Below, piece after piece: positions 1 to 7,793 of a DNA stretch of 64,000 nucleotides (positions are counted from its first letter, which is position 1; the number at the start of each line of letters is the position of its first letter). A program made the translations under genes and the position numbers. The notes beneath the pieces were generated by a model. It did not search any database and was not told the origin of the DNA. It was given only the letters and a program-made list of their open reading frames with translations. Source of the stretch: Bradyrhizobium sediminis (lineage in GTDB: Bacteria > Pseudomonadota > Alphaproteobacteria > Rhizobiales > Xanthobacteraceae); NCBI RefSeq assembly GCF_018736085.1, contig NZ_CP076134.1, forward strand, positions 1,312,501 through 1,376,500. Direction: 5' to 3'.

Positions 1-902
1 CGATAAAAGCGATCGTAATCATGAATAAACGCAATACCCGGACGGAAGGTCAGGATAAGGCCCTTGCCGTCTGCGGCGGCTGCAATGCTGTAGGAAGCCA
101 GAAAGCCCACTTCGCGCAATTTGCGAAGATGCGACCCTAACTGATCTCGCTCAATGACAGATGGCTGGGTGTGCACGGTGATGCCGCCGAGCCATTCGGT
201 GCAGATGTCCTCGTAGCGCTTTCTGAATGTCGGTCGTTTGCGCGGATTGTCCGTGTACAAGTTTGCGAAGTGGAAGAAGAGGCGCATGTAGAGCGCTTGA
301 CCAATCGTACCGAGTTCAGCCATGAGCGTATGATTCAGACACGTAAAATGCTCATCGTTCAGTGACGAAATTATCGGGCGAGCCAGCGTTACCGTGCATC
401 GCTCAACAGGATCATGCTCGGACTCCCTTCGTTCGAGATACACTTCCGGAAAGATATTGAATGTGTGCTCGGCGAAATGACCTCCACTCGTTTTAAAAGC
501 GGTACGGACAAAGGCGTATTGAATTTCGTGAAGTGCTCGCGTCAATTCCTCGCTGTCGCGACCACCCCACTGCTTGCGTCCGATTAGGCGGACGAGTTCG
601 CGTTTCGTGAAAGAGATATCACTCTGGATCGGCCGGCCGTAATTTGAGTGCTTTTTTATCAGCGCCACAAAGATTTTGTGCGCAAGTGGTCCGGGCTGGC
701 CAAGCGCTGGATCGGGGCGAATATAAACGGCTCTATCTTTAACGTTCGAATTGAGCGCAATCTCTCGTGTTCGTGTCGAAGCGCGCTTCGGATCGTGACA
801 AAACAATGCACCGGAAACACGCAAGAGCGTGTTCTCCATGTACAGCTTTTCGACTGGGGTAGGCGCTGCCTGGCTCGTCGTTTTCGTTTCGCTTGCTGCC
901 AT
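1..902 (-). CDS. Replication-initiator-like protein (partial, 3' end off window)
   Basis: An open frame on the minus strand from ATG at 902 to the window edge without a stop, 300 codons visible. It begins MAASETKTTSQAAPTP, has a short coiled segment (VEKLYMENTLLRVSGAL), then a winged-helix-like block with FTKRELVRLIGRKQWGGRD and a later LGTIGQALYMRLFFHFANLY helix. The spacing and flavour resemble plasmid/ICE RepA-type initiators, which bind repeated DNA sites near their own gene. It lies 68 bp downstream of the HTH gene that contains phased 10-bp repeats, in the same direction. I recognise the type of protein rather than an exact family. A transcriptional regulator is the main alternative. 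Confidence 0.55.
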   Translation of the reverse strand, partial: MAASETKTTSQAAPTPVEKLYMENTLLRVSGALFCHDPKRASTRTREIALNSNVKDRAVYIRPDPALGQPGPLAHKIFVALIKKHSNYGRPIQSDISFTKRELVRLIGRKQWGGRDSEELTRALHEIQYAFVRTAFKTSGGHFAEHTFNIFPEVYLERRESEHDPVERCTVTLARPIISSLNDEHFTCLNHTLMAELGTIGQALYMRLFFHFANLYTDNPRKRPTFRKRYEDICTEWLGGITVHTQPSVIERDQLGSHLRKLREVGFLASYSIAAAADGKGLILTFRPGIAFIHDYDRFY

Positions 903-970
903 AAATCGGCAGCTAAATTATATCCCGAATGTTGGCGCGGGTCCTTTGCTACCGTGTGGAGAGCGGCCTG

Positions 971-1552
971 CTACTGTATCTCTCCCCCATTTCGGTTCTC
1001 CGGAGCAATCAGCAACGGTGCGAGCATTGATTGAAGGCGGTGGATCAGAGTGTTCGTTTCCTTTGATCGCTCCGTAAGCTCGTGTATCTGGGTGTTCTTT
1101 ACCGAAATCTCGCCGCGCAAGAAATCGTTCTCGCGTTCCAGAGCTGCGACATATCGCGAATCTTCTTCACGAACAGTCGCGACTTGTCGCGTCTGGTCGG
1201 GACTTGTCGTCGCTTGTCGCGGCTCTTCCTGGACCTTATTTCCCAACGGCCGAATGGTCGCGTCCGGTCGCGAATTGTCGCGACTAGTCGCGCCCGGTCG
1301 CGACACTTCTTTAATGTATTTTATGTGCCGCTCAACAGAGTAGGGCGCGACAAGATATCTCTCGCCGGTTGGCGTCTCCGCCTTATGGCAGTCGAGTTTA
1401 TCGAGGGCGCAATAGCGCTGGATAGCGCGCGGGGTGCGGGGAAAGCCCGCCTCCTCGTACATGTCCGCGACCTCATCGATCGACAGGGAATAGAGCTCGT
1501 TGGGCGAACGGTCGCGACTTGTCGCGTCCTGTCGCTTCTGATCGTCTTCCAT
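971..1552 (-). CDS. HTH/coiled-coil DNA-binding protein with low-complexity middle
   Basis: 193 residues from ATG 1552; a GTG at 1600 would add 16 residues but lacks a ribosome site. The N-terminus contains a MerR/excisionase-like helix-turn-helix (SIDEVADMYEEAGFPRTPRA, about residues 23-42). The middle is rich in R, D, A, T and S and corresponds to phased DNA repeats. The C-terminal third is a predicted coiled coil (VAALERENDFLRGEI, then IHELTERSKETNTLIHRL). This layout suggests a dimeric DNA-binding protein acting with the downstream initiator-like gene, for example in replication, partition or transfer control of the island. I do not recognise a named family. Confidence 0.6.
   Translation of the reverse strand: MEDDQKRQDATSRDRSPNELYSLSIDEVADMYEEAGFPRTPRAIQRYCALDKLDCHKAETPTGERYLVAPYSVERHIKYIKEVSRPGATSRDNSRPDATIRPLGNKVQEEPRQATTSPDQTRQVATVREEDSRYVAALERENDFLRGEISVKNTQIHELTERSKETNTLIHRLQSMLAPLLIAPENRNGGEIQ
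1176..1225. repeat. Phased 10-bp repeat array A
   Basis: Five units begin exactly every 10 bp (1176, 1186, 1196, 1206, 1216). The consensus is GTCGCGACTT, with the palindromic core GTCGCGAC perfect in the first unit. The array lies inside the HTH/coiled-coil coding sequence. Because 10 is not a multiple of three, the repeat is a DNA-level feature, not simply a repeated peptide. One unit per helical turn puts all sites on one face of the DNA, as expected of iterons or a nucleoprotein assembly site. Confidence 0.75.
1257..1306. repeat. Phased 10-bp repeat array B
   Basis: Five further units start at 1257, 1267, 1277, 1287 and 1297. All carry GTCGCG and differ mainly in the last four bases. Two units contain the full GTCGCGAC palindrome. 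The spacing is again exactly 10 bp. Confidence 0.75.
1511..1540. repeat. Phased 10-bp repeat array C
   Basis: Three units start at 1511, 1521 and 1531, with a degenerate fourth at 1541. They share the GTCGCGACTT consensus of arrays A and B. The array lies close to the start codon of the HTH gene, so a protein bound here could also control that gene. Confidence 0.65.
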
Positions 1553-1648
1553 GGTTTGATGATAACCGGCAGCCCTCCACCTGCCGCCGGTTATCCCCAC
1601 CGCGATGCACGCTCAATGTGACGGCTAATACTGAAGCTTGCTGAAGCG

Positions 1649-2140
1649 TTACACGTTCCAAGCTCCGGTAATATCCTGTTTGGGCGACGTAGTTGTTAGC
1701 CAATCAGAGACGCGGTCCGTTAGCTCGTTTAGGTTCAATCTGGCTCGACCTCGCAATGCGCATTCCCAAACCTTGAGGATTCTCCAACCATCGCGCTCCA
1801 GCTCAATTTCGGCAGCGATGTCGCGATCGCGATTTCGCAGAATTTTTGCGTTCCAAAAAACGGCGTTCGTCTTTGGCATCACCCCCTTGGGACAATCGTG
1901 GCCGTGCCAGAAGCAGCCGTGGACGAAAATAATAGCTCGGTGCGCGGGGAATACGATATCCGGGGTACCTCGCAGAGTTTTCACGTGCAGACGATAGCGG
2001 AGGCCACGCGCGTGAAGCGCCTTCCTTAATATCAATTCCGGCCCAGTATCGCGCCCCTGAATACGCGACATGTTGTAGCTTCGCTGCTGCGAAGTGAGTG
2101 GATCCGGTAGTGTCGCTCTACGCTTTGGATCGCGATTCAT
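1649..2140 (-). CDS. vsr: Very short patch repair endonuclease
   Basis: Vsr nicks 5' of the T in T:G mismatches that arise when 5-methylcytosine deaminates, protecting genomes that carry a cytosine-5 methyltransferase. The family signatures are all present: RSYNMSRIQGRDTGPE, GTPDIVF with the metal-binding Asp, FVHGCFWHGHDCP, and GWRILKVWEC. ATG 2140 is chosen because GGTGGAG lies just upstream and the longer frame from 2191 adds non-family sequence; it gives 163 residues, close to the family norm. It sits beside the McrBC-like pair and near the cytosine methyltransferase, which fits its role as caretaker of that enzyme. Confidence 0.93.
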   Translation of the reverse strand: MNRDPKRRATLPDPLTSQQRSYNMSRIQGRDTGPELILRKALHARGLRYRLHVKTLRGTPDIVFPAHRAIIFVHGCFWHGHDCPKGVMPKTNAVFWNAKILRNRDRDIAAEIELERDGWRILKVWECALRGRARLNLNELTDRVSDWLTTTSPKQDITGAWNV

Positions 2141-2280
2141 TTCTTGCTCCACCTTACACGCGCATTGGTAACAGACGGAATCTCTGAGCAAAATATCTTC
2201 TCCGCCAGATCTGTCCCTTACTGGGGTGACTCTGCCTGTCGAATCGCCACTATTGCGGTAGTCTTACATTCGGGGGCTCC

Positions 2281-3639
2281 ATGGCAGTTATGAAGGTGTT
2301 CGCCGGATCGCCCGGCACTGGCAAAACCTGGAGCGCGGCTCGCGCCGCAGTCGAATTGCTGCGACCGGGTACGGCTGCTTCCGACGTCCAACGCGTTCAT
2401 GAACAGCTGGTCGAGGAGGGACGTATCGTCTGGGTGACCTTCCACCCTAGCTATTCTTATGAAGATTTCGTTGAGGGGTTTCGCCCAGAAGAGACGCCGA
2501 CGGGCAACGTGGTCTACTCGATTGTCCCAGGTCCATTCCTTCAGGCCTGTCGTACTGCGAGTGCAGCAGTGAGCGCGAATCGCTTCAGTGTTGGGCAGCT
2601 CCTTGGGCCGGGCGGGCGATATCGCGTGACGCATGTGGAAGCGGGTGGCCTTGTTCTAACGACAGTGGCGAACAGGCGCGGCGATGCAGTGGCAGGCGAG
2701 GGCGATGAGCCAGCACAGGCATTTGTTGATTTCTGGACGCTGAAGAGATTCGCGGATCATAATCTGCCGGTGTCTGACCTAAGGCTGCCCGGAACACAGA
2801 ATGCTCGCCGACAGGAAGTCTCGCGACTGACCGGCGTGCCTACTACCTTCTTTCCAAACTCTAGTCGGCACGCGGCTGTATATGAGGCCCTTCAGACCGA
2901 AGGCGATATTATTGAACCCACAGAAGTTGTCCTTGTCATTGATGAGATTAACCGGGCGGATCTCAGTCGGGTGTTCGGCGAACTGATTACGCTTTTGGAG
3001 TTCGACAAGCGTCAGGGAGCTGCCGAGGAGCGTAGAGTTACTTTGACTTACTCAGGAAAGCCGTTGTCTGTGCCGAAAACATTGTCCGTAATTGGCACCA
3101 TGAATACCGCCGACAAATCTCTTTCTACGGTCGACTTGGCATTGCGCCGCAGATTCGAGTTTGTGCTAGTTCCGCCCGATCCACTCCTTATCCCTGAAGA
3201 GTATGGCGGTACGAACGTGCGCGCTATGTTCAAGACCATGAATCGCAGGCTCGTCGCGTTGAACGGGGATGAAAATCAAATTGGGCATGCTGATTATATG
3301 TCCAACAAATTGGAAGAGCTTCGGGATCGAGAGAATTATGTCGCCGATGCTGGCGGCCAACTTTCAGCCGTAGCTCACACGCTACGTCATAAAACCATAC
3401 CGTTTCTTGTCGATCTTTTTCGTGGAGATCAAGACTTAGTCCGTTTTGTCGCAGGTGCAGATCTATTCGACGAAGAGGCCATGGATGATCTCAGTGATGC
3501 TTTGCAGGCACTCGGGCGGCTGGACGCGAAGCCAATTGTCACGACTGCTTCATGGTGGAACGCGAGGCACGTGGACTGGAATCAATCTCGATTCGCAGCT
3601 CGATTTCCGATCTCGACGACTATTGATCCGGCAGGCTGA
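2281..3639 (+). CDS. mcrB: McrB-like AAA+ GTPase subunit (short form)
   Basis: This is the motor subunit of an McrBC-type restriction enzyme: a GTP-driven AAA+ ring that loads the McrC nuclease. Walker A is GSPGTGKT at residues 9-16, Walker B is VVLVIDEINRADLSR, and the guanine-specificity motif is MNTADKS around residue 275. The protein (452 aa) starts almost directly at Walker A, so the N-terminal DNA-recognition domain of E. coli McrB is missing, as in the short McrBs form. mcrC follows after 5 bp. vsr is divergent. In systems such as LlaJI, McrBC-like subunits restrict unmodified DNA together with 5mC methyltransferases, which may apply here. Confidence 0.88.
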   Translation: MAVMKVFAGSPGTGKTWSAARAAVELLRPGTAASDVQRVHEQLVEEGRIVWVTFHPSYSYEDFVEGFRPEETPTGNVVYSIVPGPFLQACRTASAAVSANRFSVGQLLGPGGRYRVTHVEAGGLVLTTVANRRGDAVAGEGDEPAQAFVDFWTLKRFADHNLPVSDLRLPGTQNARRQEVSRLTGVPTTFFPNSSRHAAVYEALQTEGDIIEPTEVVLVIDEINRADLSRVFGELITLLEFDKRQGAAEERRVTLTYSGKPLSVPKTLSVIGTMNTADKSLSTVDLALRRRFEFVLVPPDPLLIPEEYGGTNVRAMFKTMNRRLVALNGDENQIGHADYMSNKLEELRDRENYVADAGGQLSAVAHTLRHKTIPFLVDLFRGDQDLVRFVAGADLFDEEAMDDLSDALQALGRLDAKPIVTTASWWNARHVDWNQSRFAARFPISTTIDPAG

Positions 3640-3644
3640 CGGCA

Positions 3645-4943
3645 ATGCGAAGACCTGTACCGATAGTCTCGGCACATGAGTTTGGTCCGGTTATCCTGCC
3701 GCGCGGTCTTGATACAGCGCGTACTCGCGAACGCCTTGAGGGAGCGGGACTGCGCGCTGGGCTGCGGGTATTTGAAACACGTGATCGACGCTTGTATGCG
3801 AGGGGCATAGTGGGCGTCGTCGATGTCGGAGACGTTATTGTAGAAATTTTGCCCAAGACAGCAGATGGTGACGTTCGCTCAGATGGTGCGGCGTTCCTCG
3901 GCCGTCTCTTAAGGTTTGCTGGTAAAGAAGAAGCGCCCGTGCTGTCCGATGCGAGCATCGCTGCCGGCGAAGGTGGGTTGCTGGAAATAATCTTTGCGTG
4001 GGCGGCACGTACGATCGCCGACAACCTTCGCGATGGAGTGCCGCGGCGGTATGAAGTGTGTGAGGAAGTTTCCACGGCCGTTCGCGGAAGAGTGGAGCTT
4101 CGTCACGTTGTTCGTCAGAGGCCCGGCAGAGCTTTCGAGTTGACCGTGCGTCACGCGCCGTTACGAGAAGACAATCCAGTCGGGCGCGTGGTGCGATGGT
4201 TAGTTGAACGACTTTGTACTCAAACACGAAGCTTACGCACACGCGCGCTATGTCTGAAATTGCTGCAGTCACTTCTTCATATTGCTCAGATAACGCCGAC
4301 AAAAGCAGACCTGGAACGCCTGACTTTAAAATCGATGGAGACCCGCTGGCGTCCGCTAATTGCGTTGGCCCGAATTTTTCTTTCGCAACAGAGGCCAGAT
4401 CCGGCGCTAGGCGGCAGTCTGCCTGCCGTCGCAGTATTGTTTACGTTGCACGATCTCTTTGAGGCAGCATTGCGGCGTGTACTCCGGGAAGGCCTCGGTG
4501 CTCATGGGCTTTTGCTCCAACGCAACAGCGGCCAATTATTGTATCCGATCAGTGGAGGAGGCGGCTCATTAGGATTACGGCCTGACTTCCGAATCGGCCA
4601 GAAAGGTGCGACCGAGGCTACAATAATAGGCGACGCTAAGTGGAAATCGATATTCGATCGGTCAGGGCTGCTGCATTTCAGCGAAGCTGACGTATATCAG
4701 GTGACCACTTACATGGCAGCACTCCAAGCCAAGGCGGGTTTTATCGTTTGCCCGCTATTGGAGACATTCCCACAAACCCTTTGTCGCTCAACTTTCGCAG
4801 TCTCGGGCCTTAAGCGCCCACTGGATTTCCTGGGAATTCGATTATCGGTGCTCATTTCCGACGGGCCAGACGGTGTCGATCTGAGGAAGCTTGTGTGCGA
4901 CTTCATAGCAGAGGGGCAGCACGCTTCTGTGCTCGCGGCCTAA
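3645..4943 (+). CDS. mcrC: McrC-like nuclease subunit
   Basis: 432 residues, a typical McrC length. The N-terminal part has the McrC beta-rich region (VVDVGDVIVEILPK). The C-terminal part holds a PD-(D/E)xK nuclease core: LRPDF followed by IIGDAKWK, giving Asp, Asp and Lys. McrC binds and stimulates the McrB GTPase and provides the DNA cleavage. It is translated just behind mcrB (5-bp gap) and ends 14 bp from the convergent methyltransferase gene, so the two operons meet tail to tail. Confidence 0.9.
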   Translation: MRRPVPIVSAHEFGPVILPRGLDTARTRERLEGAGLRAGLRVFETRDRRLYARGIVGVVDVGDVIVEILPKTADGDVRSDGAAFLGRLLRFAGKEEAPVLSDASIAAGEGGLLEIIFAWAARTIADNLRDGVPRRYEVCEEVSTAVRGRVELRHVVRQRPGRAFELTVRHAPLREDNPVGRVVRWLVERLCTQTRSLRTRALCLKLLQSLLHIAQITPTKADLERLTLKSMETRWRPLIALARIFLSQQRPDPALGGSLPAVAVLFTLHDLFEAALRRVLREGLGAHGLLLQRNSGQLLYPISGGGGSLGLRPDFRIGQKGATEATIIGDAKWKSIFDRSGLLHFSEADVYQVTTYMAALQAKAGFIVCPLLETFPQTLCRSTFAVSGLKRPLDFLGIRLSVLISDGPDGVDLRKLVCDFIAEGQHASVLAA

Positions 4944-4957
4944 TCCCGTCCACGTCG

Positions 4958-7363
4958 CTATCCTCTTCTAACTGCGGCTGGTTGTCTTCGCCCCAATTCA
5001 ATGGCGCTTAAAACGCGAGCCACTCTGTTGGCTATTCCATAGCTAAGCATCGGCGGTACGGCATTGCCGATCATCTTAAACCCATCGGTCAATGCAGTTT
5101 CCTGCAAAGTAAACCAATCTGGAAAACTTTGAATGCGCGCGGCCTCCCGCACGGAGATCGTTCTCGGTGCAGCTGGGTGTATGTAAGCGTAGGTGTCCTT
5201 CCCCATATGACTAACTATTGTTTTCGACGGCCGCGAAGCATCCATTCGAGCCACCCAATCGCCATGGTGTCCGTCTTTTTTCGCGAGGTAGCCTTCGGTG
5301 AGCAAGTGGTGGGGCGCGCCAAGCTTACTGCTCGCTTGTTCTAAAAGCAGCCGCAATGGCAGACTTCCGTTCAACCGTCCCCGTAGCTCTGCTATAGCAT
5401 CGCGTTCGGGAATTTTCTGTCCAACCTTCCGAGCCGCCCGTGCAGCTGCATTGAGAGCTGCGGCCGGAAGTGCAAGAAATCCGTCGAGCACTGCTCCGAG
5501 TTCATCTATCGTTTGCGCTTCGTCGGCTCGATAATCCATCCATCGTTTGCCGGGACCCATGAGGGAGAAGAAGGTTGCGTCATCAGTGCGGGCCGACCGA
5601 GCGGCGTGGCCATCAACGCAATCGGGGGCCATTGATGTTGTGGGTATCGATTGGCGAATCCATCCTGTGTACGGATGAACGTCGGAACTTGGGCCTGTTA
5701 CAGGTGCGGACGTGTTCATGGCCTCACCGCCGGTCATGACGCCACCGACCATTTCGGGCTCGGGGAGGCCGGCTAAGGCGAGGGCAAGTGTGGCCTCAGG
5801 TAAGCGTCGAAGTGAAAGGCAGCTTTCGGCGTAGCGTGCCGCTGCGTCGACCCCCTCTGTCTGAATTACCCCCGCCATGAAGTAGCGCTGTCGCGTCTGA
5901 GGTATGCCGTGCCGAGAGGCATCTAAAACCTTCGAAGAAACCTCGTAGGTAACTTCACCATTCGACATATTAGCAATGGCTTCAGCCAGCACTTCGGTAG
6001 CTTGGAACTCAACGCCGTCCGCCTTCACCGTCGACTGGAAGTGCTGAACATTCTCGAATAGAAAAACACTCGGTCGTAAAGCGCCCAGCACCATTACGTA
6101 TTGGAGGAACAATAGGTTCCGCGCATCGCCAGCCTCGGCGTCCCCGTGAACTTGCACGCGGGCATCGCGCAAGCTCCGGATCTTACCTCGACCGATTCGG
6201 CTGAAACCTTGACACGGAGGGCCGCCAACCAGCACAGTGACTTGGCAGTGCGTCGCATATAGCCGACGCAATGACATGGCAAAGCGCTCGTCGCTGAACA
6301 GTTTGGTCCGAACGGTCAAGCGCCGAGCTCGCCATCTAATCCAAGCGTCCCGGACGGGCACCATTCCTTTACTGGCGAGGAAAGCGACAAAAGCACCAAC
6401 GCGCCGCGCCGAGGCGCTTAGCTGACCGCGCCCGGACGCTTGGCGTTTGGCTGAGAGATTCGCAACTTCTTGGTCCCATTCTCGTTTAGCGTGCGCCACG
6501 AAAAGGGGATCAGGTTTGATGGGGGAGTGAGCCGGCGCGATATCACTGTTTTGCTCCCAAAGAAGCCGCGGTAAAACGGCCGTTCTGAGAGAGGGGCGCG
6601 GGAGCCGAAGTTTGTCGTGAAAGCTCGCTACCGATGTCTGATTGAGCGACTGTCGGTCGAGATGTTCGTAGGCGTTGCGCCACGCCAGACCATCTCGGAT
6701 TTCATCAAGTTCCTTAATGAGTGAGTGATCGACTGCAGCGACCGCGGCAAAGAACGTGGGAAGCGCTCTATTATTTAACGACGTCAGACTTGTGAGTAAG
6801 CTCTTGTCATCGGTAACGACTGCGGTGTGCTGAATAAAGAAGGCAAGAAACTCTGCTTCATTCATGAACTCGGTAAGATCGACTTGACGGCCAATCGGGT
6901 GGTCGCCAGCTCCCATCAACTGGGCATTGCGATTTAATACCTCTATGGGTGCAGCCTGATTGTCGATAGCCAGAATTGTGCGAAATTGGCGTCGGCCACC
7001 CTGGAGGTCAAATCCCAGGCTCAGACCGCCACAGCCTGAAAAAATATCAACAACGAGCCAAGGGTTTGCGGGTGGCGTGAGCGGAGCAAATGGCTCGTCT
7101 TCTTGATAAACGTCCTCATCAGGACGGCTCTTCGACACCACAAAAATATTGCGGCTTCGGGTCCGACCCGTGAGCCAATTTTCATATTTTTGAGCCGAAT
7201 CGCTTCGAACGTGCTCGCCAGCCAGATGGTTTTGAAGGGTCTGCAGGCCAACACCGATGATTTTCGCCGCAACTCCAACCGGAAGACCGCGGCTAGCGAT
7301 AGCCGCAGCCACTCGGCCCATCAGGGAGCCGATAGCCGGTGGTTTTGGATCATGATTCGTCAT
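4958..7363 (-). CDS. Large DNA (cytosine-5-)-methyltransferase
   Basis: 801 residues. Methylates cytosine C5 with S-adenosylmethionine. Motif I is DIFSGCGGLSLGF (about residues 107-119), motif IV is GGPPCQGFS with catalytic Cys384, motif VI is FLFENV, motif VIII is QTRQRYFM, and motif X is near the C-terminus with FKMIGNAVPP. An N-terminal helix-turn-helix-like segment (VGVAAKIIGVGLQTLQNHLA) precedes motif I. The stretch between motifs I and IV is about 260 residues, far longer than in compact enzymes such as M.HhaI, so a large extra domain is inserted there. It is divergent from the XRE controller gene and is the likely modification enzyme of this cluster. Confidence 0.92.
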   Translation of the reverse strand: MTNHDPKPPAIGSLMGRVAAAIASRGLPVGVAAKIIGVGLQTLQNHLAGEHVRSDSAQKYENWLTGRTRSRNIFVVSKSRPDEDVYQEDEPFAPLTPPANPWLVVDIFSGCGGLSLGFDLQGGRRQFRTILAIDNQAAPIEVLNRNAQLMGAGDHPIGRQVDLTEFMNEAEFLAFFIQHTAVVTDDKSLLTSLTSLNNRALPTFFAAVAAVDHSLIKELDEIRDGLAWRNAYEHLDRQSLNQTSVASFHDKLRLPRPSLRTAVLPRLLWEQNSDIAPAHSPIKPDPLFVAHAKREWDQEVANLSAKRQASGRGQLSASARRVGAFVAFLASKGMVPVRDAWIRWRARRLTVRTKLFSDERFAMSLRRLYATHCQVTVLVGGPPCQGFSRIGRGKIRSLRDARVQVHGDAEAGDARNLLFLQYVMVLGALRPSVFLFENVQHFQSTVKADGVEFQATEVLAEAIANMSNGEVTYEVSSKVLDASRHGIPQTRQRYFMAGVIQTEGVDAAARYAESCLSLRRLPEATLALALAGLPEPEMVGGVMTGGEAMNTSAPVTGPSSDVHPYTGWIRQSIPTTSMAPDCVDGHAARSARTDDATFFSLMGPGKRWMDYRADEAQTIDELGAVLDGFLALPAAALNAAARAARKVGQKIPERDAIAELRGRLNGSLPLRLLLEQASSKLGAPHHLLTEGYLAKKDGHHGDWVARMDASRPSKTIVSHMGKDTYAYIHPAAPRTISVREAARIQSFPDWFTLQETALTDGFKMIGNAVPPMLSYGIANRVARVLSAIELGRRQPAAVRRG

Positions 7364-7479
7364 CTATTCTACCAATAGCGGCATCTGTTTCACGCAGCCA
7401 GATGGTGTCGTTGAGGCCCAGCAGAATTCGGTGGACGCTTGACCTCTGAAGGAGCCATCCTTTCTCGAACCCCAGTATG

Positions 7480-7494
7480 CACACTGACAGTGTG
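7480..7494. promoter_or_regulatory. Palindromic operator candidate
   Basis: A perfect odd-centred inverted repeat, CACACTG-A-CAGTGTG, lies between the divergent methyltransferase and XRE genes, 35 bp upstream of the XRE start. XRE-type controller proteins of restriction-modification systems bind short palindromes at exactly this place. It is the best dyad in the gap. Confidence 0.5.
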
Positions 7495-7529
7495 TAGCGA
7501 AAAGGTCCGTGCGGAGCAAGGCTGTTCCC

Positions 7530-7793
7530 ATGGAAGGGAATCAAGACCTCCAGGCCGTGGGCCGCGAAATCCGACGCCTTAGGCGAGGCGTAGGGCTCAG
7601 CCAGGAGCAACTGGCCGAGCGTGCGGGCTTGCATCGCAATTACGTGGGGCTCTTGGAGCGCGGTGAGCGCAATGCCAGCTTGACGACGCTTTTTGCGGTA
7701 GCTCGTTCTCTCGGTGTTAGTTTAGGGGAGTTGTTTTCCAATATACCGGTTGCCACTAAAGTCGGGCGAGAACGGCGAGCCAGAAAACGATGA
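7530..7793 (+). CDS. XRE-family controller protein
   Basis: An 87-residue single-domain HTH_3 protein. VGREIRRLRRGVGLSQEQLA followed by ERAGLHRNYVGLLERGER is a classic helix-turn-helix, and the C-terminus is basic (VGRERRARKR). ATG 7530 is preferred over GTG 7509 because HTH_3 homology begins after it. Its stop overlaps the start of the nuclease gene (ATGA), and it is divergent from a methyltransferase. This is the layout of C-R/M restriction systems, in which the controller delays nuclease expression until host DNA is methylated. That role is inferred from position. Confidence 0.85.
   Translation: MEGNQDLQAVGREIRRLRRGVGLSQEQLAERAGLHRNYVGLLERGERNASLTTLFAVARSLGVSLGELFSNIPVATKVGRERRARKR

Noticed and set aside
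1176..1540. CRISPR array
   Set aside because: The unit is 10 bp with no spacers and lies in a coding sequence; there are no cas genes.
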